A stretch of 64,000 bases of DNA from Turnera subulata (lineage: Eukaryota; Streptophyta; Magnoliopsida; Malpighiales; Passifloraceae): NCBI GenBank assembly GCA_028386065.3, contig JAKUCV010004729.1:116371-180370 (forward strand), written 5' to 3'. The position numbers were made by a program, and so were the translations under genes. This document shows, one piece after another, positions 1 to 9,955 of this stretch. The notes beneath the pieces are model-generated. The model did not search any database. It saw only the letters and a program-made list of their open reading frames with translations, and was not told the DNA's origin. Within the stretch, counting starts at the first letter, position 1, and each line of letters opens with the position of its first letter.

Positions 1-837
1 GGAGAAGCGGATCCGCGGGGAATCCGGCGGGTCAACGGCGCGTTGAGACGGCTCCCGCGGTGGAAGGCGACGGCGACGCCAGGGGTGAGCTCGCGACGGC
101 GTGACGGAGCTCATGGTGGCGGCGGTGCGTCGAGATGACGGCCGTAACTCGACCTGGTGAACAGTGACCCGAGGCGGAAGAAAGGTGACCCGACTGTTCA
201 CGGGTTATTTTTTTTTCTTTTTCATTCTTTTCTTCTATTTTCTTCTTTTTTCCTATTTTTCTCCGATTTTCTTTTCCTTTTCTGTTTTCTGTTTTTTTTT
301 TTCATTTCTTTTTCTTCTACTTTTTTTTCTTTCTTTTACTCTCTCAGTATTTTTTTTTCTGTTTTCTTCTTTTTTCTTCTTTTTTTTTTCTTTTTTTCTC
401 TTTTTTCTTTTCTCTCCTTTTCTTTCTTTTTCTCTCTTTTTTTTTCTTCTCCTCTCTTCCTCTCTTCCTCTCCTTCTCTTCTTCTGCTTTCTTTTTCTCT
501 TCATTTTATAAACCGGTGGAACACTATTATACATGTGAATTATCAATAATGAAATTCGTCCGCATTACGGGCGAATCCGATCCGGACCAGAAAATAACTG
601 ATACCTCCTTAGTTATTTTCCGGTGTGATTTTTCCGAGAAATTCCGAAACCCGAAAAATACCAACTTAGTTCCGAAAAATCCACAGAAAAATCACGAGCG
701 CGGGAAAACCCTCAGTTTCGAAAAAACGACTCCCGATTTACCTTGAATTAATTACCCAAGATTAATTCAACAGTAAATCACGGTTAATAGACTTTTACAG
801 TCCGGTAAAAATCAAAAATTTTACCCGGACTGTTACA
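1..837 (-). mobile_element. Gypsy LTR, minus strand, cut by window start
   Basis: On the minus strand this begins TGTAACAG at 837 and runs off the window. The same sequence with modest divergence recurs at 13262-13994, which supports a repeat family; there the TGTAACAG end is preceded by a Gypsy-type polypurine tract. A TATA-like TTTATAAA (about 504-511, minus strand) is followed by a very purine-rich leader (pyrimidine-rich on plus, 206-500). GC-rich sequence fills 1-200. The LTR abuts a P450 exon at 838 directly, so this is its insertion point. Only one flank is in the window, so no target duplication can be checked. Confidence 0.7.
206..500. repeat. T-rich low-complexity tract in Gypsy LTR
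   Basis: About 295 bases of almost pure T/C on the plus strand. Both strands stay open over this stretch and give long Phe/Leu/Ser-rich or Lys/Glu/Arg-rich translations, which are composition artefacts. The tract lies just downstream of the LTR TATA-like box on the minus strand, so in the element's transcript it would be an A/G-rich leader. The related LTR has an equivalent tract at 13383-13640. Confidence 0.85.
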
Positions 838-1168
838 CCTAAGCGCATGTACACCTGTGTAGTGCAGTGGCACTTCCTAAAGCTTAGTGCCAAGGGGTCC
901 CTGGTTCGATCCAGAGGGCTGTGGGGGTTGGGGTTTGGGTAGATCTAGGTTTGTAATCAAAAAAACCTAAACGCATGTACATGATGGAGCCATATTTTCT
1001 TGCCAGTTTTTGCAAATCCCGGTGTGGGAACTTCCCTAACAAATGAAGGGTGCCAAATATTGGCAATCCGCTAGAACCAGGAGGTAATCTCTTATTTTTC
1101 CTTCCTCTAGCCCATAGCCATGCCAGTAGAAAAAATGCAAGCCCAATAAGTGGTAGATTAATAGGCAT
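838..1168 (-). pseudogene. P450 exon 1 fragment (CYP736A-like), broken by SINE and LTR
   Basis: From an ATG at 1168 the minus strand encodes a membrane anchor ([12 protein letters not shown]), a basic segment (RGRKNKR), the proline-rich hinge ([11 protein letters not shown]) and on to [10 protein letters not shown], about 65 residues. It closely matches the start of the intact P450 at 33878. The exon is split by the SINE at 854-965 and ends at 838 where the Gypsy LTR begins. The 45 bases upstream of the ATG also resemble those of the intact gene, so this was a real gene start and not a processed copy. No heme-binding region is present. It cannot make an enzyme. Confidence 0.85.
854..965 (+). 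mobile_element. tRNA-derived SINE with 16-bp target duplication
   Basis: A 112-bp insert has a box A-like stretch near 859-869, a good box B (GGTTCGATCC, 903-912) and an A-rich end at 959-965, which is the layout of a short plant tRNA-derived SINE. It is flanked by direct copies CCTAAGCGCATGTACA (838-853) and CCTAAACGCATGTACA (966-981), one mismatch in 16. That duplicated sequence is P450 coding sequence, so the SINE inserted into the exon. The left copy is cut at its outer edge by the Gypsy LTR (837/838), suggesting the SINE arrived first. It is not a tRNA gene: there is no cloverleaf. Confidence 0.8.
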
Positions 1169-1694
1169 ATTATGCCTCAAATTTCAAGAGTGCTTGTGTC
1201 GGTAATTCTAGCTCTCTGGCTCAGGTGCTGCAGCTTGGAATTAACTCCCTTTCCTGTACTTGTAAAATACCTGTAGACATGTTTGTGTATGTGGTGCAAA
1301 TAAAACAAACTGGTGATGACTTCAATGCCTATTGCATTATTGTTGATAATGATTTGGACATCGTTTCCATTAACACAGTGATTCCGAGTAGAGAACCATT
1401 GTCGTATGTCTATGTTTATCATCATCGTTTGACAACTACCTACAATCTTTGTTTGAGTAATTAATTGTCATCTCCACTAATAAATCTACGGCCGAGCTGA
1501 GAATTACAAAAAGCCTACATACATATATATTTTTTTTAATTAGTAAGATGAAATCTAGAAACTACAACAAAGCAATACAAATTAATAATGAAAACATGTA
1601 TCCCTATCAACTATCAAATTTAATAATGGACAAATACCTCACTATCTTGTTTTACTTGATTCATAAAATTTATTTTTACTCAAAACTTTCATCT
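1169..1694. other. Intergenic spacer
   Basis: Apart from about 45 bases upstream of the P450 start that match the intact gene's upstream region, I see no gene here. The sequence is AT-rich with short poly-T and AT runs. The final five bases, CATCT (1690-1694), are the left target duplication of the Copia element. Confidence 0.6.
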
Positions 1695-2296
1695 TGTTAG
1701 TGTGTGGTTTCTCCACTAATTGTGGGGGATCACCACTTGCATTAATAAAAACCAATTCCACAAAGCTAATGGAGCACTAAGCTAGTGGAGTTGGAAGTTT
1801 TTCAGTTTAGTCCCTGCAAGCTAGTTTTATTGCAGATTAGTCTCTGCCAACATGCCTATAAATAGGCACCAATTCTTCTTTTCAAAATCATCCCAACATT
1901 CACAACAAGTGTGAATAAGAGAGTGAAAGAGAGAGTGTGTGAGAGGGAAGAAAAATTGAGAAGAAAAATTCCCCTCTTAAATTAGGGAGTGACGAAATAG
2001 TGATAAAAAATACCTTAGGGGTATTTTTGACAAATACTTGGGAAACACCTTGTGGGGCACTATTTTGGGTAGAACTCTAGGTTTGTTATACCCCTATAAT
2101 TTAGAGAAGTCTCTCTTGTATGCTTACTATTTTTATAGTGGAAGTTTTTCCGGTGGGATCGGGATTGTGGACGTAGCCCGGTATTTGGGCCAACCACGTT
2201 AAATACTGTGTGTCATCTATTTCTTTTTGTCCTCCACTTGTTTATTTCCTTGTGAGGTGATATTATTTCCGCAAGATAATGCCACCGGGCCCAACA
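1695..2296 (+). repeat. 5' LTR of the Copia element
   Basis: 602 bp, starting TGTTAG and ending CCAACA, repeated at 6547-7148. A TATA box (CTATAAATAG, about 1856-1865) lies inside, marking the likely U3/R transition. It drives transcription toward the gag ORF at 2565. Confidence 0.93.
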
Positions 2297-2564
2297 ACTG
2301 GTAGCGGAGCAGAAGGTTCGTGCTTTGTCAAGTGCAAGGTTGTGAATTAATACACTGTGCAAGTAAGTCCTGTCTAGGAGACTGGGTTTTAAGTGAACCT
2401 TTGTTCCTCCAGTCTTTCCTGGGGATTTATCTTGAAATTATAATTCTGTCTTAGGAGATCGGCTAGGCCATCTTTCCTGGGAATTATCGAATCAGTTCAA
2501 TTCACTGCTTGTATGGGCACTATTCACCACAAGGATTTTCCTAGATCGAGGAGCTAGTCAGTCT

Positions 2565-5500
2565 TTGATCCAGATGAAGGCGAGGATAAACAAGATGATC
2601 ACCGTTGATGGCACAAATTACCACTTATGGAGAAACAAGATGAAGGATCTCCTATTCGTGACGAAGATGCATTTACCGGTATTCAGTACGGTAAAGCCTG
2701 AAGATAAGTCAGACGAGGAGTGGGAGTTTGAACACATCCAAGTCTGCGGTTATATTCGGCAATTTGTTGAGAATAATGTTTACAACCACGTTTCTGGCAT
2801 TGAGCATGCTAGAACACTATGGGAAAAGCTCGAAGAATTATATGCCTCAAAGACAGGGAACAACAAGCTATTTTACTTGACGAAGCTGATGCAAGTAAAA
2901 TACCAAGAAGGCAAAATAGTTGCAGATCACCTTAATGAGATGCAAGGGATCGTGGACAAACTGTCTAGCATGGGCATAAAATTCGACGATGAGGTGCTTG
3001 CTCTTATGGTCTTGGCGACACTCCCAGATTCATGGGAAACCTTGAAGGTTTCAATCACAAATTCTGCACCTAATGGTGTCGTGAGTATGGCAACCGTCAA
3101 AAGTGGCATTCTGAATGAAGAGATGAGACGAAGAACACAAGGCTCGTCTTCTTCACAGTCAGAGGTCTTGGCTACAGTGACGAGGGGGAGAAGTCAAAAC
3201 AAAGGTCAAAGAAACTGAGACAAGAGCAGGGGTAAATCCAACAAATTTGCCAATGTTGAGTGCCATCACTGCAAGAAAGAGCAGAAGAAGAACAAAGGCA
3301 AAGATGTGAAGAAAGAAGAGAGCAGTGATGATGAAGCAAATTCTCTCGGAGATTTCAATGTTGTTTGTGATGATGATATCATCAACCTTACTATCCAAGA
3401 GTCAAGCTGGGTAGTTGATAGTGGTGCTACTGTTCATGCTACACCACGGAGAGAACTCTTCTCATCTTACACACCCAGTAACTTTGGGTCTGTGAGAATG
3501 GGAAATGATAAATCCTCGATAGTTGTCGGTAAAGGAGATGTATGCCTAGAGACCATGAACGGGATGAAGCTGATTTTGAAGAATGTCAGGCATATTCCAG
3601 ATATGCGCCTGAATCTGATCTCTGTTGATAAGCTCGATGAGGAAGGTTTTTGTAATACCTTCTACAATGGTCAATGGAAGCTCACCAAAGGCTCGTTAGT
3701 AGTGGCACGAGGTACAAAGGTGTCAAAGTTGTACGTGACCCAGGCAAAGGTTCCTAAGCATGATGTAAATGTTGTGGAGAACGATAGCCAAGTTCAGATG
3801 TGGCATAGACGCCTTGGACACATGGGTGAGAAGTCAATGGTGAAGCTGGTTAAGAAGAATGTTCTGTCAGGATTGAACCAAATCCAGCTGAAGAAGTGCA
3901 GTCACTATCTAGCTGGTAAGCAATATAGAGTTTCTTTCAAGAGCTTTCCTCCTTCCAGAAAGAAAGATGTGCTAGAACTGGTACACTCAGATCTGTGTGG
4001 GCCTTTCAACAAGTCCATTGGTGGTGCCCAGTATTTTATGACCTTCATTGATGATCACTCACGAAAAACCTGGGCTTACACATTGAAATCTAAAGATCAA
4101 GTGTTATCAGTCTTCAAGCAGTTCCTATCTATGGTAGAAAGAGAGACAGGAAAGAAGCTGAAGTGCATCTGGATAGATAATGGTGGTGAGTACACAGGTC
4201 CATTTGATGTTTACTGTAAAGAGCATGGTATTCGGCATCAGTTTACTCCACCCAAAACTCCACAGTTGAATGGCTTAGCTGAGAGGATGAACAAAACTTT
4301 GATTGAGAGAACCAGATGCTTACTCTCTCACTCGAAGTTACCACAAGTCTTTTGGGGTGAAGCACTACTTACAGCAGCTTATGTGCTGAACCATTCACCT
4401 TGTGTTCCTCTTCAGTATGAAGCTCCAGAGAAGGTGTGGTCAGGAAGGGACATATCCTATGATCACCTACGAGTATTTGGGTGTAAAGTTCATGTTCACA
4501 TCCCCAATGATGATAGAAGCAAACTAGATGCCAAGACAAGATAGTGTGTATTCATCGGTTATGGCCAAGACATGTTTGGCTATAGGCTTTATGATCCAAT
4601 AGAGAAGAAGCTTATTAGGAGTCGAGATGTTGTCTTTATGGAGGATCAGACCATAGAAGACATAGACAAAGCAGAGAAGCCTAGTAATGATCTAGAGGAG
4701 TTTCAGTTACCTCCAATAGAGACACCGAGACAAGTTGGAGATGATGTTCAGGATATTCATCCTGAAATTCCAGATGATCCTGTTGAAGATGAGCCAGCAG
4801 ATGCTATTGAGGATGATGGCAATGATGATGCAGTTGATGATGATGCAGCTAGTGATGACCATCCTTAGCCGTCAAGTAGCTCTCCTTATCGCACAAGGTC
4901 CGGAAGAGCCGTGCAACGCTCTACCAGATATTCTCCAAGTGATTATTTGTTGCTCACTGAGGGGGGAGAACCAGAAAGCTATGATGAAGCTATTAATGAT
5001 GAGCATAAGGAGAAGTGGATTCAAGCCATGCAAGAAGAGATGAAATCCTTGCATGAGAACAAGACATTTAAGCTAGTGAAGCTGCCTAAAGGCACGAGAG
5101 CTTTGAAGAACAAGTGGGTGTTCAGGATCAAGCATGAAGAGCACAGTCCACTTCCAAGATTCAAAGCAAGATTGGTTGTCAAAGGTTTCAGTCAAAGGAA
5201 AGGGATTGACTTTGATGAAATCTTCTCACTAGTGGTGAAAATGACCTCAATCCGTACAGTGCTGGGATTAGCTGCAAGTCTTAACCTGGAGGTTGAGCAG
5301 ATGGATGTCAAAACATCCTTCCTACATGGTGGTTTGGAAGAAGAAATATACATGGAGCAGCCAGAGGGTTTCCAGCGGAAAGGAAAAGAAGACTATGTTT
5401 GCAGATTGAAGAAGAGCCTCTACAGCTTAAAACAAGCCCCAAGACAGTGGTACAAGAAGTTTGAGTCAGTAATGTGGCAATAAGGATACAAGAAGACTAC

Positions 5501-6530
5501 TTCAGACCACTGTGTGTTCGTTCAAAAATTTTCTGACGATGACTTCATCATCCTATTGCTCTATGTGGATGATATGCTGATTGTTGGCCGGAATGTTTCC
5601 AGAATCAACAGCTTGAAAGCACAGCTAAGCAAGTTTTTCGCCCTGAAAGACTTGGAGCCAACAAAACAAATTCTCGGGATGAGAATTGTTCGAGATCGAC
5701 AAGCCAAGAAGATATGGCTATCCCAAGAGAAGTACATAGAGAAGGTACTTCAACGGTTCAACATGGATAAAGCTAAAGCAGTCAGCTGTCCTCCTGCTAA
5801 CTACTTTAGACTAAGTCCTGAGTAGAGTCCATCTACGGATGAGGAGAAGAAAGAGATGGAGCGGATTCTATATGCCTCAGCAGTGGGAAGCTTGATGTAT
5901 GCCATGGTGTGTACCCGACCAGATATTGCTCATGCAGTTGGAGTTGTAAGTCGATACCTCTCTAATCCTGGTAAAGAGCATTGGAATGCTGTCAAGTGGA
6001 TACTCAGGTATCTTCGAGGAACTTCCAAAATGTGCTTATGTTATGGTGAAGACAAACTGTTGCTGGTTGGATACACTGATATGGCTGGTGATGTTAGTTC
6101 TAGAAAATCTACATCAGGATAACTGATTAATTTTTCAGGGGGAGCTGTGTCATGGCAATCAAGGCTACAGAAGTGTGTTGCTCTGTCAACTACAGAAGCT
6201 GAGTTTATTGCAACAACGGAAGCATGTAAGGAGTTGTTGTGGATGAAGAAGTTCTTAACTGAACTTGGTTTTTCGCAAGACAGTTATCAGCTATTCTGTG
6301 ATAGTCAAAGTGCTATCCATCTTGCGAAGAATGCCTCCTTTCATTCCAGATCGAAACACATTGATGTGAGATACAATTGGATCAGGGATGTACTGGAGAA
6401 GAAGATGTTGCAACTCGAGAAGATCCATACAGAGGAGAATGGATCTGACATGCTGACGAAGACACTTCCAATAGGGAAGTTTGAATACTGCCGTGAAGCT
6501 GCCGGACTGGTGGATCCCCCCAACATGTAG
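2565..6530 (+). pseudogene. Copia gag-pol polyprotein, one frame with six stops
   Basis: A single reading frame runs from ATG 2565 to TAG 6528-6530 with no frameshift. It is broken by in-frame stops at 3216, 4542, 4866, 5481, 5823 and 6120. Gag occupies the first about 220 codons; the zinc knuckle near 3260 is degenerate (CHHCKK, then no His/Cys pair). The protease motif DSGAT is at about 3417. Integrase starts with HRRLGHMG near 3800, but its second zinc cysteine is lost (KCSHYLAGKQ). The acidic core lies around 3990-4290. Reverse transcriptase has YVDD near 5562. RNase H ends with the usual KHIDVRYNWIRD region. Most stops are one transition from the expected Arg or Gln codon. Confidence 0.93.
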
Positions 6531-6546
6531 TCGGAAGGGGGAGTAT

Positions 6547-7148
6547 TGTTAGTGTGTGGTTCCTCCACTAATTGTGGGGGATCACCACTTGCATTAATGA
6601 AAACCAACTCCACAAAGCTAATGGAGCACTAAACTAGTAGAGTTAGAAGTTTTTCAGTTTAGTCCCTGCAAGCTAGTTTTATTGCAGATTAGTCCCTGCC
6701 AACATGCCTATAAATAGTCACCAATTCTTCTCTTCAAAATCATCCCAACATTCACAACAAGTGTGAATAAGAGAGTGAAAGAGAGAGTGTGTGAGAGGGA
6801 AGAAAAATTGAGAAGAAAAATTCCCCTCTTAAATTAGGGAGTGACAAAATAGTGAGAAAAAATACCTTAGGGGTATTTTTGACAAATACTTGAGAAACAC
6901 CTTGTGGGGCACTATTTTGGGTAGAACTCTAGGTTTGTTATGCCCCTATAATTTAGGGAAGTCTCTCTTGTATGCCTACTATTTTTATAGTGGAAGTTTT
7001 TCCGGTGGGATCGGGATTGTGGACGTAGCCCGGTATTTGGGTCAACCACGTTAAATACTGTGTGTCATCTATTTCTTTTTGTCTTCCACTTGTTTATTTC
7101 CTTGTGAGGTGATATTATTTCCGCAAGATAGTGCCACCGGGCCCAACA
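6547..7148 (+). repeat. 3' LTR of the Copia element
   Basis: 602 bp, same length as the 5' LTR and about 97% identical by hand count. It is preceded by a polypurine tract and followed by the CATCT duplication at 7149. It retains the TATA box (near 6708), so it could still drive transcription outward into 7149 onward. Confidence 0.93.
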
Positions 7149-8700
7149 CATCTAACCAAGAATAATTCCAAAAACTTATAGAAACATCCAATCCAACAAA
7201 ACAAATATTACAAATCATAATGTGCCACTTTTTGGCAATAATCTGTCAAGACAAAAGCATTTGAAAGCGAGCCAACCAGCGCCGGCAAACAATTTCAAGT
7301 GCGTTATCGAATCAGAAATTTTTTCGGTTACACTAATCACAATTTACCTTTCCAATCCCTTCTATCAAGAAGTGAACAAGGAAAAACAATTTCAATTTTG
7401 GACCAAATTTCATAGTTCATCTTATTTAATTATGATCACATCCATTAGCAATAAAGAAAAAAAATCATGATCAGTTGTAGTAGATTCAGCCAGTCCTTAA
7501 AAATATATATATATTTTGATTGGACAGGACCGGTTGAAAATGAAATTTAATTGCCTGAACATGAGCGTTCAAACCTGGACGGTCTTGGCCGGTCGAATTT
7601 GAATAACTGTGATACAGGGTAAGTTTTTCATATCAATATTTCCTTTGTAAATTTTCGATTTAACTTGGGTTTGATCATAGTTTAACCTGAAAATCCGTGA
7701 CCCAGTGACTCGACCGAGTCAACCACCATTCTAAGTTTAACAACCATTTTGAACACTATTACTTTGATTAAATCTATTCATTTTTTGAAGAATTTAAGAA
7801 ATAGGCCGAGTCTGACATACCTCTAGTTGGCACTGTTCTTATTAATTAGGTTAGATTGTATCGTAGCCCTTTGCTTAGTTGATTTTATGAAATTCCCATA
7901 CTGTTAATTTTACTAGTTTCTCCTTACGTGCCATGCACAATATTTTATAATTTATAGCATAACTATTCTCTAAATAGTTATTATCATTAAAAAATAATAA
8001 ATTGATTATGTAGTTAAAAGTAATTAAATTAAATTATGAACAAATTGAGTAAGGAGTAATAGTGATTATTTTTCTAAATTTTAACTTGTTCACTGATTTT
8101 TTCTAATTTTAAATAAAAATTTTCCATGATTTTATTATTTTTAATGAAATTATTGATATTAATATGGTTTAATTAATAATTTTAATTATTTTTTGAATAG
8201 GAATAATAATATTACAATTCTTTTTTATTAGACATGTTCTATTTTTAAAATTGATATTATTTTTTTTCTCTCTCCCTCTTCTTCTCTTCATATATATAGG
8301 TCTTATTTGTTTTTCTTTTTGGGTTGGTGTATTATTTATTTCTTCATTAAAAATTTTTTATATAGTTGCTAATATTTTGCTAACTTCTTTTTTGATATTT
8401 TTATTATTTATATAAAATAATTATTATGTTTTCACTTATTTTCTTGTGTGAGTAAACATATACAATATATTTCAACTATATATTATACACATAGGATCGC
8501 TATTGGCACAACAATCCATTCCATTTTCTGTCATCAGGTGAGATTCTTGACCCTCCACTTTCTTTGTCATTAATTCCTGTAGTTGAAGAAGCATGACACC
8601 AATAAGATAGTTATTATTGTCTCTAGGTCCTGATGGCAGAAACTAATTCCAGGTTTTGCAAGAATCTCAGGATCCCTAAATAAGTCATAATTGTTGGCTT
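7149..8700. other. AT-rich spacer
   Basis: No coding sequence that I can support. 7480-7760 looks like diffuse repeat DNA with paired ACCGGTT/GGCCGGTC and GACTCGACCGAGTC motifs. 7800-8500 is very AT-rich with many short TTA/TAT runs. Confidence 0.5.
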
Positions 8701-8712
8701 TTTAGACTAAGA

Positions 8713-8816
8713 ACATCGATGTTGAGAATTGTAACATCGATGTTTTGAGGATTCGGGACTTCAAAAAATTTGGCAGAACTTTATCAACATCGATGTTGAG
8801 AATTGAACATCGATGT
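8713..8816. repeat. Four ACATCGATGT palindromes, phased
   Basis: Four perfect copies of the 10-bp palindrome ACATCGATGT start at 8713, 8734, 8787 and 8807, giving spacings of 21, 53 and 20. The long gap contains TTTGGCAGAA, which resembles the linkers of the larger array at 15245-15701 (GGCAAA, GCCAAG). So the same two-level layout, pairs of boxes about 21 bp apart separated by about 52 bp, occurs twice in this window. Function unknown. Confidence 0.9.
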
Positions 8817-9250
8817 TGGAAGAACAAATTCCCAGAATTCTGCAGAAACGCAAAAAACTGGTTTTTTGCGTTACTGTTTTATTGGTTTTTTCTCTAATCA
8901 CTCACAATCTTTTGTTTTTAACCACTCTGAACATCTCAGAGTAACAATGAAGTGAAACACCAACGTTTTCTAACTTGATTTCACTTGAATACAACTGATT
9001 ACAAGACTCAATTACATAGGCAGAAAAACAGCCTATAACCCAACTTTGACAGCTCTATATCCTACTAAACATGACAGCTCACTCTTACTTTTCCTAAGAT
9101 GCTCATAATGGCGCAACACTTAATGGAAACATTACAACTCAGGATAACATAATCAAAGTACAATAATCATAAAACACACTCACCACTCACACACTTGAAT
9201 TAATAACTAAGTGGACCCCAGCTTAGTGCTGCAGAATTCTAGCAACTTGT
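8817..9250. other. Unassigned sequence after the palindrome array
   Basis: No gene supported. The sequence could be part of the same repeat as the palindromes upstream, since both of this window's palindrome arrays lie in non-coding repeat DNA. Confidence 0.4.
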
Positions 9251-9700
9251 TTGAGACGCCCCGACCCGTATTTACCGTACACAGTAAACGCGAGCCGAAA
9301 CTATGACGACCCGGCCAATCAAGGCCCAACATACAGTGTATATCACAATAACTCGGGCTCAACAGCCCATAATAAAAGCAACAACAGTAAAAACTCATCC
9401 GGCCTAATAATAATGAAAGTATGCACAGCGGAAGACTTTAAGTAACTCACTAACACTGTATGCATAACCAATGCAACCTATGGATCCAAGCCCGTCCAAG
9501 GGAAACGTCGCAGCCTGTCTGGAATGCACCAAACCTGTACATGAAACAACTCATCCTACGGGATGAAAGCCCGCAGGTGAGGGGTGAGTCCGAAGTGCTC
9601 ACGACAATGGAAAGACGATCAATATGGACTCTAAAATTACTCAAGTCCAAAAATAGGTAAAAACCAAAAGACTCAATAAAACCAATTATCCAATTTTATC
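9251..9700 (-). mobile_element. Probable Gypsy LTR end fragment
   Basis: On the minus strand it ends CGGGGCGTCTCA at 9251, matching the GGGGCGT..CA style of Gypsy LTR ends. Farther in, around 9540-9600, it carries GACTCACCCCTCACC and CCCGTAGGATGAG stretches; analogous ACTCACCC stretches occur in the LTR-like DNA near 12725 and 22910. No coding sequence is visible. The upstream end is not defined, and orientation rests on these style cues. Confidence 0.4.
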
Positions 9701-9779
9701 TTTCTGGGCCCCGTCACGGATAAGCTAGGGTCGTACCAGGTTATCAACTTGTTCCTGGTGCCAGATCAAAATAGAACCC

Positions 9780-9955
9780 AGGGATAGACATCCCAAATAA
9801 CAAACCGGGACAGAAGAAACACCGCTTAAGGGTATAAACGACATCTCGTAATGAGTTCGGACATCTGGTGGGGAATACCAGAAACTTATCGTGGTAGGAC
9901 CTACAGACTTAATGATTGAATTTCGAGGACGAAATTTTCTTAAGTGGGGTAGAAC
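9780..9955 (+). mobile_element. 3' internal end of a Gypsy element with polypurine tract
   Basis: TTTCGAGGACGAAATTTT followed by AAGTGGGGTAGAAC (9921-9955) is the typical end of the coding region and polypurine tract of plant chromovirus-type Gypsy elements, immediately before TGTAACGCCCC. The block CGCTTAAGGGTATAA...CTTATCGTGGTAGGACC (about 9826-9903) recurs in reverse orientation at about 14047-14121, so the two elements belong to related families. Confidence 0.65.

Larger units (their letters stand above)
1695..7148 (+). mobile_element. Complete Copia retrotransposon (Tnt1/Tork-like)
   Basis: The 5454-bp element has two 602-bp LTRs that start TGTTAG and end CCAACA, and a perfect 5-bp target duplication CATCT (1690-1694 and 7149-7153). 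The order gag, protease, integrase, reverse transcriptase, RNase H is that of Copia. Priming is probably from TGGTAGCGGAGC just after the 5' LTR (2299-2310), and a polypurine tract GGAAGGGGGAG lies before the 3' LTR (6534-6544). By hand I count about 18 mismatches between the LTRs, nearly all transitions, so the insertion is fairly recent. Six in-frame stops disable the polyprotein. Confidence 0.95.

Noticed and set aside
157..549. Overlapping open frames on both strands with Phe/Ser- or Lys/Glu-rich translations
   Set aside because: They arise from a T-rich low-complexity tract in an LTR and have no domain or conserved start.
854..965. A tRNA gene
   Set aside because: Box A and B-like sequences only; no cloverleaf, with A-rich tail and target duplication: a SINE.
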